DNA of 64,000 bases from Staphylococcus sp. 17KM0847 (GCF_013463155.1 NZ_CP040781.1:1798001-1862000), one strand, 5' to 3'; positions 19,254 through 28,991 are shown, numbered from the stretch's first letter. Notes: generated by a model not told the origin, from the sequence alone. Made by a program: numbers and translations.

Positions 19254-19620
19254 CGTGGTCACACCCTTCTTAATATCCATACAGATATTGGTTAACCTTA
19301 TCGTATCAGATAGTCAATTAGATATAAATATAAACTTAATTTATTTTTAAATACAGTTGGCGTTTTTGTCTATTTTATTACAAATCGGATGTTTATCATT
19401 TATGGGGCAGGAAGTGTAAATATCAGAATAGAGGGGAAACTTATCAAAGAATCAAACATTTCATATCATGACATTAAAATCTGTATGACTAGAGGATAAA
19501 AGACGTTGAAAATATGTAATTGGATTGAAAATGACACTCTATCATCCTTTTCAATCCAATCCTCTTCCCATAATAGCAATCATCTCTTTTGCCATTTAAG
19601 TATATTGTCTATAACACACA
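19254..19620. other. Intergenic region upstream of the Ig-like protein gene
   Basis: About 365 AT-rich bases holding the presumed promoter of the Ig-like gene and the efflux gene terminator (19519-19560). Nothing else was recognised. Confidence 0.6.
19519..19560 (-). terminator. Probable terminator of the efflux gene
   Basis: ATTGGATTGAAAA / TTTTCAATCCAAT is a perfect 13-pair stem. The following T-run is poor. Confidence 0.6.
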
Positions 19621-20847
19621 TTATTGTGCATTTTGTTCTATCACTGGCTTCAATAAAATACGTGTTAAACTCATAAGTACAACTAAAAGAATGATCGTTG
19701 TTCCAAGTACAATACTGTATGGCATCACACTTTCAGGACCTTGAATACCAATTAACGGTGCTACTGAACTACCAAGTACAAACTGAAAAAGCCCTAATAA
19801 GCTTGATGCACTACCACTCCCCCCTGTACGTGCCTGCATCGCTAGAGAAAAAGCCAATGGCCCAATAGCTGTTACAGGAGGCACACACAACATAAAACCA
19901 AAAATAAGGACAGGTAACGGCAAATGGAAAACCAGCGTTACAATCACTACTATTGCACCTACCATTTGTACAATGATAAAGCCTGCCAAAATGTTTAACT
20001 GATTAAAAAAGCGTAATAGAATATTCGATATCTGACTTGAGATAATCAAGCCAATGCCTGTTAATACCATGAGCATACTGAAATTTTGTGGTGATAGACC
20101 ATAAACATTCTGTGTAATAAATGGTGCACCCGCACCATAACTAAAAATCATAATGTAAGTCACACCTTGTAAAAACATCGGTACTAAAAAGCGTGGTGTC
20201 TTTAGCAACAGTCCAAAGTCTTTAAAGATAGCCTTAAAGTTATCATGTGTTTGATGTGTCGCATTTAACGTTTTCATTTTGGGATGGGTTAAAACAGCTA
20301 GAAACATTAATGTACCAATTGCTGCAAGCGCTACAAATACACCTCTCCATACTGCCACTGTTAAAATAAAAGCACTGACTAAAGGCGCTAATATCGATAT
20401 AATACCATTGACCACCATAAGCGCCGTAAAAAAGCGACTCAATATTTCACCTTGATACAATTCACCCACTGTTGCACGTGCAATAACAATCGCACCGCCA
20501 CCTGCAAGCCCCTGAACAAGACGTGCAATAATAAACAAACTAATATGACTACTCAGTGCACTTGCAATCGATGCCATAACAACCAATGCTAGTATTGTAA
20601 GTGCCAATGTTTTACGTGGCACACGATCTGCAATGACCCCAAAAATAAACTGGCCAAATGCAATACCAATCATTGCAATTGAGAGTGTCAATTGCACCTG
20701 TGACGTAGACGTTCCTAGATCTTGTTGTACAAGTGGCAACGCCGGACTATACATATCTGATAGTAGCGGACCAAATGCTGTCATCGCACCTAATAAAATA
20801 ATAAAAGATAGATGAGATATATCTACCTTTGCTCTTGTTTTTGTCAT
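19621..20847 (-). CDS. Bcr/CflA-family multidrug efflux MFS transporter
   Basis: A 408-residue, 12-helix major facilitator. Hallmarks are GPLLSDMYSPALP near the N-terminus, where the Bcr/CflA drug-resistance group carries an Asp-x-Tyr-x-Pro motif, and the loop motif GVIADRVPRK between helices 2 and 3. It probably exports drugs or small metabolites by proton antiport. It lies 41 bases downstream of the cyclase-family gene, so the two are probably one operon and the pump may export a compound related to the hydrolase. No regulator is adjacent. Confidence 0.85.
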   Translation of the reverse strand: MTKTRAKVDISHLSFIILLGAMTAFGPLLSDMYSPALPLVQQDLGTSTSQVQLTLSIAMIGIAFGQFIFGVIADRVPRKTLALTILALVVMASIASALSSHISLFIIARLVQGLAGGGAIVIARATVGELYQGEILSRFFTALMVVNGIISILAPLVSAFILTVAVWRGVFVALAAIGTLMFLAVLTHPKMKTLNATHQTHDNFKAIFKDFGLLLKTPRFLVPMFLQGVTYIMIFSYGAGAPFITQNVYGLSPQNFSMLMVLTGIGLIISSQISNILLRFFNQLNILAGFIIVQMVGAIVVIVTLVFHLPLPVLIFGFMLCVPPVTAIGPLAFSLAMQARTGGSGSASSLLGLFQFVLGSSVAPLIGIQGPESVMPYSIVLGTTIILLVVLMSLTRILLKPVIEQNAQ

Positions 20848-20888
20848 TATTCATTCCCCATACCTTTCAATATAATTCATTGTATTTT

Positions 20889-21503
20889 TTATTTTTGAGC
20901 TACAACAGCACGTATATATGCTGCTTCAGCTCCTCTTACTTTTATAGGTAAGCCGATAAATCGATAATATCCAGATGAAATCGCATTCAAGCATAAATTC
21001 TCAATATGATATATCTCGTGTTGTGCCAGTCGATGGTGATTGTCTAACGTCTCAGAATTCAGAACATCAACAGACGGCACATCAACGCCAATCACCTCAA
21101 TACCACACGATGCTAAATAATCAATCGCCTCTGCCGTTAATACTGTAATAGCTTTAGGCAAATGCTTAGGATCGGCTTTTTGTTGCGTTTTGAACAGTAT
21201 AATCTTTCCTCTAATATCGTGACGTTTTAAGTCTGCCATAGTAATGGATTGATGATCCAAAAATGTTAAAACTGTTGCATCCCCTATTAAACGCTGAATA
21301 TCTAATTGTTCAACCGTGATTCCAGCATCATCAATATGTTTAGGCGTATCAATATGCGTACCAATATGATTACTACCAGAGATCTCACCAACATTCGCCA
21401 CACCATTTTCTTGTTTAGTCGTAAAATATCGACACATAAATGCTGGATCTCCCGGCCATGGTGCTACTTCTTCGGACAATGTATGCGTAATATCAATCCA
21501 CAT
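20889..21503 (-). CDS. Cyclase-family metal hydrolase (kynurenine formamidase-like)
   Basis: 204 residues. The motif HIGTHIDTPKH (residues 46-56) gives the His, Asp and His metal ligands and catalytic residues typical of the family (arylformamidase, isatin hydrolase, polyketide-type cyclases). A later segment, VIGVDVPSVD, is also typical. The ATG follows AAGGGGAG. Its coupling with the efflux gene suggests a hydrolysis or detoxification role. Tryptophan degradation genes are not nearby, so kynurenine formamidase is only the nearest characterised activity. Confidence 0.8.
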   Translation of the reverse strand: MWIDITHTLSEEVAPWPGDPAFMCRYFTTKQENGVANVGEISGSNHIGTHIDTPKHIDDAGITVEQLDIQRLIGDATVLTFLDHQSITMADLKRHDIRGKIILFKTQQKADPKHLPKAITVLTAEAIDYLASCGIEVIGVDVPSVDVLNSETLDNHHRLAQHEIYHIENLCLNAISSGYYRFIGLPIKVRGAEAAYIRAVVAQK

Positions 21504-21619
21504 CTTACATCACTCCCCTTATCAGCTACTTTATTATAAGCCTAATCGCCACAGCATCAGATTACAACATAAAATTTCAATACATCTCTCACTTTTCAAT
21601 ATTTAAATTATCTTGACAA

Positions 21620-21682
21620 AAAGACACCTTATCAAGACGCTTAACTACTACTGTTTATGCTGCGTTCTGAATCGGTGTCTTT
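21620..21682 (-). terminator. Terminator of the alpha/beta hydrolase gene
   Basis: AAAGACACC / GGTGTCTTT outer stem with an inner GACGC / GCGTT pairing, followed by TTTTTG on the minus strand. Confidence 0.75.
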
Positions 21683-21693
21683 CACATATAATC

Positions 21694-22581
21694 TTATTGT
21701 TCTAGCGGTAAGCCCAGCCATTCATTAATATTCATTTTGATGCTTTTTAAACTGTCTCCATGTGGGTGATCTAACACGCGTAAAAAGTCTAAATGCCCCA
21801 CTTCTGGATAAATAACAGTTCTTACCTTAGCACCAAGCTGTTCAAACTTTTCCACTGTCACTTTTGAGTCTTTGTTTGGAAAAATAACATCATCTTCTCC
21901 CAATAAAAACAACACTTCTGGTAAGTTTTTAATTTTATCAATATCTGCCAAATAATCCGAACGTAATGTGTACATTAAATCCGTTATCATTGCATCGACC
22001 GGTGCAAAATACTCTGTAAAGTTGATTTCATTTTTATGTTTTTTTGAAATACCTTGTTCTAATACAAGTTCAGGAATACTTTGAATCATTCCATTTTTGT
22101 TATCAGCGTTAATATCTTTAACCAATTCCATCAATAACTTTGAAATACGCAACTCTTTAAAATCAATTTTAGCAGCACTATTCAAGTAAACAAGGTACTG
22201 TATCGGTAATGTGTTATAACCTGCGAGCTTCGTGGCAATTAAACCACCCATAGAGTAACCAATGATACTCATTTGTTGTATATTTGTTGTTGTTACAATG
22301 CGTAAAAGTGCCTCATTAATACGTGTCGCATAGTCCTCTAAGCTGTGTGACATACGTTCCAACGCTGTACTCTCACCGCGCCCCGGACAATTAATGAATA
22401 TAAGATGTACACCATGCAAATATTTGGCGAATACTGTCATAATTTTATAGTTCATAATCGCACCATGTATCAATACAACGGCATGTTCCGATTGTTTATC
22501 ACCCATTGTTACAACTTCAAGCTGTTCGTTATCATGTTGTTCTAACGACATAATTGTTTGTTCATAATTATTAAGCGACAT
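21694..22581 (-). CDS. Alpha/beta-fold hydrolase
   Basis: A 295-residue serine hydrolase: oxyanion-loop HGAIMN at about 39-44, nucleophile elbow GYSMGG with Ser at 110, a likely acid in LGEDDVI and the His in VGHLDF near the C-terminus. Related proteins are lipases/esterases or thioesterases; the substrate is unknown. The start at 22581 follows AGAGGA and skips a basic 20-residue extension that would begin at 22641. It lies 110 bases downstream of the PPK2 gene on the same strand; cotranscription is possible, since no terminator is seen between them. Confidence 0.75.
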   Translation of the reverse strand: MSLNNYEQTIMSLEQHDNEQLEVVTMGDKQSEHAVVLIHGAIMNYKIMTVFAKYLHGVHLIFINCPGRGESTALERMSHSLEDYATRINEALLRIVTTTNIQQMSIIGYSMGGLIATKLAGYNTLPIQYLVYLNSAAKIDFKELRISKLLMELVKDINADNKNGMIQSIPELVLEQGISKKHKNEINFTEYFAPVDAMITDLMYTLRSDYLADIDKIKNLPEVLFLLGEDDVIFPNKDSKVTVEKFEQLGAKVRTVIYPEVGHLDFLRVLDHPHGDSLKSIKMNINEWLGLPLEQ

Positions 22582-22692
22582 ATATTTTCCTCTTACTACT
22601 TTCTTCCTATATAATATATTTTTTATAAATGTCTTTAACATATATTATAGTAGATATATGTCACTTTGAGAATAGTGCCTCAGATGTAACCT

Positions 22693-24111
22693 TTAATACT
22701 GCTTAACACCCCATAGCTTCTCTTCACATTTTCGAATAATATATTTCAACACTTGTATACGTGCTGTTTTTTTATGATCTGCGGGGACGATTAGCCAAGG
22801 TGCATGAATTGTATCTGTTTTAACAACCATATCGTGACTCGCTTCTAAATATAAATCCCATTTTTCACGATTACGCCAATCTTCTTGTGTAATCTTCCAC
22901 TGCTTATTCGGATCTTCTTGTCGGTCTTGAAATCGTCTTAATTGTTCGTCTTTATCCAGTGACAAGAAAAATTTCAATACAATAGCACCATCATGCGTCC
23001 ACATCTTTTCAAAGGCATTGATTTCATCATATGCTCGTGTCCATTCATCTTTGGTTGCAAAGCCTTCTACACGCTCAACAAGTACTCGACCGTACCAACT
23101 CCGATCAAATATACTGATATGACCACTTTTGGGCATCATTCTTGCAAAACGCCATAAATAATGATGATTCAGCTCTACATCTGTTGGTGCACTCGTTGTG
23201 TTGACTTCATAGCCTGTTGGATCTAATAATTCACGTACACGTTTAATATTCCCACCTTTTCCTGCTGCGTCCATCCCTTCATAGACCAAAATAAGTGGTA
23301 TTTTCCGCTCATACAAAGCAAATTGCAATTCACATAAACGTGCTTGTAATTGTGTAATGACTTCATCATACGTTCTTTTTTTAATCTTTTGATCTAGTGG
23401 CGCAAACATCTTTGTTTCAAACCCTCTTGTAAAAACACCATCTGTCTTATTTGGACGTCGTTCATACGCTTTAATCGCCTTTTCCAAACGTAAAATCAAA
23501 TGATGATACATATGCTCAATTGCTGCTACACGCTCTGTATAGTCAATAACTTCCCATTCTTTGTCTAATAAAGTAACAAAAGCATCCTGATAAACTTGTA
23601 ATGGAATGACTTGTTCATATTCTTGTGCTTTCCATTTCATTAACGGATTATTTTTCATTTCTGCAATATGCTCTTGCCTTTTTTCTTCATTAATATTGAT
23701 ATAAAATTTAATGATTTCATGATTATTGGCTGTTAACATCGTTTCAAACGCCTGAATATCGGTATGTAAACACTCATAATCTTTAAGCACATCTTGCTTA
23801 ATCTCATGAACCTTATAATCAATATATTGTGCATACCAACTCCGAAAGTAAATGTTAATATCTCCTTTAGATGGCAAAGTATCCCAAAATTTTTGTAAAA
23901 ATTGATAACGTAAATCTTCTTCAGATGGTGTTTTTGTTGCAATGAAGTGTGTATATTTCGCATCTAATGTTAACAATAATTCATTGGCCAATCTTGTCTT
24001 ACCTGATGCGGGTACGCCCTCAAAAAGAATCATTATTGGAATACCAAGTTCGTTAGTTTTACGTGTCAATGCAGCGACTTTTAGTTGTAAAGCTTCTATT
24101 TTCTTATTCAT
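22693..24111 (-). CDS. Tandem-domain polyphosphate kinase 2 (polyphosphate:AMP phosphotransferase type)
   Basis: 472 residues with two PPK2 domains. The C-terminal domain (about 240-472) has an intact phosphate loop (EGMDAAGKGG, about 276-285) and the lid/Walker B motif FDRSWYGR (about 335). The N-terminal domain (about 1-225) retains PASGKT but has Pro in place of the Asp of the loop motif and YFRSWY where the second copy has FDRSWY, so the acidic catalytic residues look lost. This matches the class II layout, where the second domain is active in transferring phosphate between polyphosphate and AMP/ADP. No polyP-metabolism partner is near. The ATG follows AGGGGTG. Confidence 0.88.
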   Translation of the reverse strand: MNKKIEALQLKVAALTRKTNELGIPIMILFEGVPASGKTRLANELLLTLDAKYTHFIATKTPSEEDLRYQFLQKFWDTLPSKGDINIYFRSWYAQYIDYKVHEIKQDVLKDYECLHTDIQAFETMLTANNHEIIKFYININEEKRQEHIAEMKNNPLMKWKAQEYEQVIPLQVYQDAFVTLLDKEWEVIDYTERVAAIEHMYHHLILRLEKAIKAYERRPNKTDGVFTRGFETKMFAPLDQKIKKRTYDEVITQLQARLCELQFALYERKIPLILVYEGMDAAGKGGNIKRVRELLDPTGYEVNTTSAPTDVELNHHYLWRFARMMPKSGHISIFDRSWYGRVLVERVEGFATKDEWTRAYDEINAFEKMWTHDGAIVLKFFLSLDKDEQLRRFQDRQEDPNKQWKITQEDWRNREKWDLYLEASHDMVVKTDTIHAPWLIVPADHKKTARIQVLKYIIRKCEEKLWGVKQY

Positions 24112-24559
24112 ATTTTCACCCCTGTTTCTTCTATTATACTGAAGAAAAAATTATCTTAGCAATGGTAAGTGTAATGAACAATATCCCCCAAAAAACAATG
24201 ATTCATCATAAACATAATGCCACATTCCAAAATCTGACTACCTGAATTGCCAAAAACAACGCTCTGATTCGGTTACATTTTAAATTCAACTCGTAATATT
24301 TGTAATACACTCTATTTTTATTACTTTTCTAATCTACATCCTCCGTACAACGCTTTCATTTCACTTTTCCATTCTAAATCCACTTATTTTTACATGACAT
24401 TAATATTACAAAAATACAAAATGAAATCTCTCTGTAATTTTTTGTTATTTACTCGTAATTTACAAAAGCGGATTTGCTTGGTAGAGTGTGGTTGTTGAAT
24501 TTTTTGGTTACACTTTTTGAAAATGAAATTAAGGATTTATTAATGGAGGACTTACTATT
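24112..24559. other. Intergenic region upstream of isaA
   Basis: About 450 bases, AT-rich. It presumably holds the isaA promoter and its long leader. A near-match to the WalR box, TGTAATTTTTTGTTAT, occurs at about 24436, but with four rather than five bases between half-sites. Confidence 0.5.
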
Positions 24560-25300
24560 ATGAAAAAAACATTATTAGCTTCATCATTAGCCTTAGCAAT
24601 CGGAGCAACTGGTGTTGCTACATATACAACAGATGCACATGCAGCTGAAGAACAAATTAACAAAGCAGAATTAGCGCAATTAGCTTTAAATAACGATTCA
24701 TCATTAAATGAACATGCACTTCATGAAGGTGCATACGATTATAAATTTACATTAGATGGCGTAAACTTCCACTTCTGGTCAGATGGCGTTTACTTTGGTT
24801 GGGAATATAATGCTGGTGGCGCAACTCAAGCTACTGCTACTCAAACTTCAATGGCGCAGCCAACTGAAATCAATGATGTAAACACTGTTGCGATGACACA
24901 ATCAGAATCAAATGATGCAACAAGTATCCAAACGCAACAACAATCTTACTCAGAAGCACCAGCAACACAATCAGCGCCATCATACAACTATAACACTGCT
25001 CAAACTTCAACAAGTAGTGCAAGCGCTGGTAGTGTAAGATTATCAAATGGTAACACTGCTGGTTCAATCGGTTCACGCGCTGCTCAAGAGATGGCTTCTC
25101 GTACTGGTGTACCTGCATCAACTTGGGAGCATATTATTGCACGTGAATCAAATGGTCAATTAAATGCATATAACCCATCAGGTGCATCTGGTTTATTCCA
25201 AACAATGCCAGGTTGGGGTGCAACAAACACTTATGAACAACAAATTGCTGCTGCTACAAAAGCATACAACAGCCAAGGTTTAAGTGCTTGGGGTATGTAA
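24560..25300 (+). CDS. isaA: Probable lytic transglycosylase IsaA
   Basis: A 246-residue secreted muramidase-type enzyme that cleaves peptidoglycan during wall turnover. Signal peptide to AHA-AEE (about 28). The N-terminal part (AYDYKFTLDGVNFHFWSDG) is typical of IsaA/SceD. A Gln/Ser/Thr linker follows, then a C-terminal transglycosylase domain with catalytic Glu in IIARESNGQ (about 196), NPSGASGLFQTMPGWG and a terminal SAWGM. The linker phrase RLSNGNTAG followed by the IIARESNGQ domain matches IsaA better than SceD. In S. aureus isaA is controlled by WalKR; here that is inferred only. ATG follows TGGAGGA. Confidence 0.9.
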   Translation: MKKTLLASSLALAIGATGVATYTTDAHAAEEQINKAELAQLALNNDSSLNEHALHEGAYDYKFTLDGVNFHFWSDGVYFGWEYNAGGATQATATQTSMAQPTEINDVNTVAMTQSESNDATSIQTQQQSYSEAPATQSAPSYNYNTAQTSTSSASAGSVRLSNGNTAGSIGSRAAQEMASRTGVPASTWEHIIARESNGQLNAYNPSGASGLFQTMPGWGATNTYEQQIAAATKAYNSQGLSAWGM

Positions 25301-25317
25301 GATTGACTTTAACAACT

Positions 25318-25350
25318 AAAAAAAGAGTCTCATGGTGAGACTCTTTTTTT
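25318..25350 (+). terminator. isaA terminator
   Basis: AAAAAGAGTCTCA / TGAGACTCTTTTTTT stem with a 3-base loop and a T-run. Confidence 0.92.
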
Positions 25351-25670
25351 ATGGCATAACACTTACTTATGAAACAGGACGACAAAACTTTTTATTGTTT
25401 CTTTGTTTCATTACATTCTTAGAACAGTGTTATCTCTATTGTCAGTTACACTTGTTCTAGTTATGATGTGCAACTTTGATACTACGCTATATATTAAGCA
25501 CATAGCACCGGAATACGAGTACACTACAAAATAAGTCAGCATATTATCTTTTATTTCAGTTGTATTACATTCATACTTTAAATCATTTACAACTATTCAA
25601 TTCGCTGATTGTGTATGCTATGATGCTTTCAGATAATATGAAACGAAAACAACAGAGGAGACTTTTTATC
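25351..25670. other. Intergenic region upstream of ssaA
   Basis: About 320 bases that include the ssaA promoter. On the minus strand, TGTAAT-ACAAC-TGAAAT (about 25555-25571) is one mismatch from the WalR consensus, which is weak support. Confidence 0.45.
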
Positions 25671-26546
25671 ATGAAAAAATTAACTACTGCTACAATCGCT
25701 ACATTAGGCTTAGTTACATTAGGAGCTGCAACAGCAAACGATGCATCAGCAGCAGAACAACTTAACGTTAATTCACAATATACAACTACATACTCAGAGG
25801 TTACTGGTGACTATGTAACTGTTGACGAGAACGGCAATAAACATCACACTTTAGATGGTAACTGGAACCCATCAATGTTCAATAACGAATCATTCAGTTT
25901 TTATACTGTTGAAGCAGATGGTTCTTACCACTACTACTATTACTCAAACGAAGCTACAAACTACGACTATGCAACAGACTATACATCAATTGCAACACCA
26001 GTAGTCAATAATAGCTACAATACTACAACTCATAACGTTGACTACAACAACTACAATGTTGCACAAACAAACTATACACAACCTGCAGCATATACAACAA
26101 CTACAACAGCTACAACTGTTGAAGCACCAGCTGCAACATCTAATAACAATACAAATTACAACTATAATACAACAGAAGTCAGCACTCCTGCTGCTTCAAC
26201 TGGTTTAACTTATTCATCAAGCAATGACGGAAACCGCTACGTTGCTGGTCAATGTACTTATTATGCTTACGATCGTTCAGGTGGTCGTGTGGGTTCATAT
26301 TGGGGCAACGCTAATAACTGGGCAAACGCTGCTCGTTCAGCAGGTTACACTGTAAATAACACACCTGCAGTAGGTGCGATTATGCAAAGTTCAGCTGGTG
26401 GTTACGGTCACGTTGCTTATGTTGAAAATGTAAGTTCTAACGGTTCTGTAACAGTATCTGAAATGAACTATGGTCATGGTGCAGGCGTTGTAACATCACG
26501 TACATTATCAGCTGGTCAAGCATCTGCATTTAACTTTATTCACTAA
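25671..26546 (+). CDS. ssaA: CHAP-domain secretory antigen, SsaA type
   Basis: A 291-residue secreted amidase/endopeptidase acting on peptidoglycan. Signal peptide to ASA-AEQ (about 26). A Tyr/Asn/Thr-rich middle follows, then a C-terminal CHAP domain (about 180-291) with catalytic Cys in GQCTYYAYDR, His in GYGHVAYVE and the usual NWANAARSAGY segment. Many staphylococcal SsaA paralogs share this layout. I chose the ATG at 25671, which follows AGAGGAGA; an upstream in-frame extension to 25560 would bury the signal peptide. It is adjacent to isaA, suggesting a shared wall-remodelling function. Confidence 0.88.
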   Translation: MKKLTTATIATLGLVTLGAATANDASAAEQLNVNSQYTTTYSEVTGDYVTVDENGNKHHTLDGNWNPSMFNNESFSFYTVEADGSYHYYYYSNEATNYDYATDYTSIATPVVNNSYNTTTHNVDYNNYNVAQTNYTQPAAYTTTTTATTVEAPAATSNNNTNYNYNTTEVSTPAASTGLTYSSSNDGNRYVAGQCTYYAYDRSGGRVGSYWGNANNWANAARSAGYTVNNTPAVGAIMQSSAGGYGHVAYVENVSSNGSVTVSEMNYGHGAGVVTSRTLSAGQASAFNFIH

Positions 26547-26564
26547 TATTATAGTGACATTCTT

Positions 26565-26609
26565 AAAAAGCGATTAAAATTCATCTTTTTGAGTTTTAAT
26601 CGCTTTTTT
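26565..26609 (+). terminator. ssaA terminator
   Basis: AAAAAGCGATTAAAA / TTTTAATCGCTTTTTT stem with a T-run. Confidence 0.92.
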
Positions 26610-26691
26610 ATATTTCAAATCAATTTATTTGTATCTCATCATATATATCGTTACAATAAGACGACACATCTCACAAAATAAGGATAAATCT

Positions 26692-27246
26692 ATGAAACGC
26701 ATCATCTCTATTTTTTTCTTTCTCCTATTGTTAAGTGGTTTGCTTTATTTCATTAATGGACATGACAATACGCTAAAATCCTCTATCTATACATGGTATG
26801 AAGATACAGCTCAACATGTATTTCAGCAAGATCGTCAAACACAGCCTTTTGGTCATTACAAGAATGGTCTCTCTTTTAACGGAAACAATCGCCATTATGG
26901 TGTAGACTATCATTTACCTGAAGGCACCCCTATTCTTGCAGCATCTGATGGTACAATTACGCGTACGATCAACGATCCCTACGGTGGAAAAATAATTGAG
27001 TTATACGAATCTAATAACCAATATTATCAGTGGTATGGACATCTTAGTACATTTGATGTTAAACCCGGTCAAACTGTGGAACAAGGCGCGATTATCGGCA
27101 AGTCTGGTAATACCGGTAAATATTCAACCGGTCCTCATCTTCATTTCCAACGTATGAAGGGGCAAGTGGGCAATGACTATGCAATCGATCCCGAACCTTT
27201 TATTGAAACACTGCCTAATCAGCAATATAGCTTATTCCAAATATAA
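26692..27246 (+). CDS. M23-family metallopeptidase (LytM-like)
   Basis: A 184-residue peptidase, probably membrane-anchored or secreted (hydrophobic N-terminus FFFLLLLSGLLYF). Zinc site residues are visible: His and Asp in HYGVDYHL and the HLHF pair in GPHLHFQ, with the intervening YQWYGHLS. It should cut peptide cross-bridges of peptidoglycan; glycine-specific activity is a possibility but not shown. The start at 26692 follows AAGGA. It forms a wall-hydrolase neighbourhood with isaA and ssaA, though each gene has its own terminator. Confidence 0.85.
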   Translation: MKRIISIFFFLLLLSGLLYFINGHDNTLKSSIYTWYEDTAQHVFQQDRQTQPFGHYKNGLSFNGNNRHYGVDYHLPEGTPILAASDGTITRTINDPYGGKIIELYESNNQYYQWYGHLSTFDVKPGQTVEQGAIIGKSGNTGKYSTGPHLHFQRMKGQVGNDYAIDPEPFIETLPNQQYSLFQI

Positions 27247-27274
27247 AAAGCGACAACGATTATTGTCGCTTTTT
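27245..27274 (+). terminator. Terminator between M23 gene and relP
   Basis: AAAAAGCGACAA / TTGTCGCTTTTT stem; bidirectional. Confidence 0.85.
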
Positions 27275-27299
27275 ATCACCTACACCTTTAGTGTCTGTC

Positions 27300-28007
27300 C
27301 TAATCTAATATCTTATTGTCTTGAATATCCATATGTATTTGTTGCATTTTCCCTTCTACTGCTGCAATTTCATCTGCACATTCTTTCAATATATTATGAT
27401 AGCTATCTGTATTTTTATAAGATTTGTAATGTAACTTATGTTCCAAACTCGCCCACATATCCATACCAATTGTTCGTAACTGTATTTCTACTGGTGTCTC
27501 CACAACACCATCTGTTAAAAATAATGGTACTGTGACAACAATATGTAAGCTTTTATATCCGTTCTCTTTAGGTTTCTGTATATAATCTTTTCGCTTGAGT
27601 AGCTTAATATCGGATTGTTGTAATAATAGCTTTTCCACTGTATATATATCATCTAAATAGTTACATACGACGCGAATACCTGCAATGTCATATATTGTTT
27701 CTTTAGCAGTTTGTGCAGAAATAGCTAGCCCCTTCCGTTGTAGCTTCTTGAGTAAACTGGGTACCTTTTTTACGCGACGTTCCATGTGATGAATTGGGTT
27801 ATGCTCAGTTTTAAGCTGAAAATCTTCATCTAATATTCGTAATTTTGTACTAATTTCTTCTAATGCTGCACTATAAATATGTTCTAGTTCTACAAATTGC
27901 AAAACTTTTTCCAAACTATCCGAACTGTCAAGATTTTGATTTGTATAGGCTGCAATTTCTTTTTTCAAGTTTTCAATATTAAGTGGTACTGTCTTTTCTA
28001 CAAACAT
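27300..28007 (-). CDS. relP: Small alarmone synthetase RelP
   Basis: A 235-residue (p)ppGpp synthetase with only the RelA/SpoT synthetase domain. Key segments are [16 protein letters not shown] (donor-site region), [29 protein letters not shown] and [23 protein letters not shown]. There is no hydrolase domain. Staphylococci carry two such enzymes, RelP (about 230 residues) and RelQ (about 210); length and the extended N-terminus favour RelP. RelP is induced by cell-wall stress in relatives, which suits its position beside wall-hydrolase genes, but that is inference. ATG follows AGGAG. Confidence 0.85.
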   Translation of the reverse strand: MFVEKTVPLNIENLKKEIAAYTNQNLDSSDSLEKVLQFVELEHIYSAALEEISTKLRILDEDFQLKTEHNPIHHMERRVKKVPSLLKKLQRKGLAISAQTAKETIYDIAGIRVVCNYLDDIYTVEKLLLQQSDIKLLKRKDYIQKPKENGYKSLHIVVTVPLFLTDGVVETPVEIQLRTIGMDMWASLEHKLHYKSYKNTDSYHNILKECADEIAAVEGKMQQIHMDIQDNKILD

Positions 28008-28120
28008 CTTTTATCACTCCTAAACGTAATAATGACCAGACAACCTAAAAGATTTCACCATCGCTCACTGAATAGGCATCACTATATTTATAACCCTATA
28101 TAAAGATGATATACCAAAAA

Positions 28121-28169
28121 GGAGCAGGAAAGAAACCTTAATCCTTCAAAAGGTTTCGCCACCTACTCC
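28121..28169 (-). terminator. Terminator of the nitroreductase gene
   Basis: GGAGCAGG / CCTACTCC outer stem with an inner GAAACC / GGTTTC helix, then TTTTTGG on the minus strand. Confidence 0.8.
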
Positions 28170-28239
28170 GAATAAGCCAATGTATTTGATATTCAAAAAC
28201 GTACTATCAATGACGCATACCATCACTACTTAGAATACC

Positions 28240-28869
28240 TTAGTGATATGTGCGAATTTTTTCAATTGGCAAACGTGTAGAGCGCTTACCTTCTTGTGCT
28301 GCTTTACCCATTGCAACGATAAGAACAGGCACATAACGTTCTGGATCTAAGTCAAACGCTTCAGCAATATGCGCATGATCAAAACCACCAATTGGATTTG
28401 TATCATAACCGTGTTGACGTGCAACAAGCATTAACTGCATGGCCGCTAAGCTACTATCAATTTTAACAATATCATTCATTTGACTTGGTGTAAGCTGTTG
28501 ATACATATCTACAAAACGACCGACAAGTTCTTCTTTAATATCTTGTGGCATGAAACCTTGCTCTACCGCGGAACTATAAATATCATCAGCAAATTCATAA
28601 TTTAACATATCTCCAAAAATAACAATCATTGCAGCTGATGTATCATTTTGACGTGTATTCAATTGTACCAATGGACGCAATTTATCTTTGCCTTCTTCTG
28701 ATTCTACTACAACAAAGCGCCATGGCTGCATATTGATAGATGAAGGTGCTTTCGTAGCTTGTCTTAAGATTTCATCCATTTCTTCATGTGGGATTTTAAC
28801 GTTCTCATCAAATAACTTAACAGAACGACGACCATTTAATATATCATCAAAATTATTGTTTTTAGGCAT
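28240..28869 (-). CDS. Nitroreductase-family protein
   Basis: A 209-residue flavin (FMN) oxidoreductase: RRSVKLFDE at about 14-22, the APSSINMQPWRFVVV flavin-site motif, and IGGFDHAHIAEAFDL near the C-terminus. The substrate is probably quinones or nitro compounds, unknown. The ATG follows AGGAGA. It diverges from the SarZ gene, a redox-sensing MarR-type regulator, so redox control by SarZ is plausible but not shown. Confidence 0.85.
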   Translation of the reverse strand: MPKNNNFDDILNGRRSVKLFDENVKIPHEEMDEILRQATKAPSSINMQPWRFVVVESEEGKDKLRPLVQLNTRQNDTSAAMIVIFGDMLNYEFADDIYSSAVEQGFMPQDIKEELVGRFVDMYQQLTPSQMNDIVKIDSSLAAMQLMLVARQHGYDTNPIGGFDHAHIAEAFDLDPERYVPVLIVAMGKAAQEGKRSTRLPIEKIRTYH

Positions 28870-28991
28870 TTGTCTATCTCCTTTTGTCTATTAACACAAA
28901 TTAAATCAAGTGCTATTTAATTATATTTTATAGTATCTACGCATTCAAGTTAAAAGTGTTATAATAGATTTACCTTAAAGGAGGTTTAACT

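Noticed and set aside
24436-24451. Possible WalR box upstream of isaA
   Set aside because: Half-sites are separated by four, not five, bases; only recorded as a near-match.
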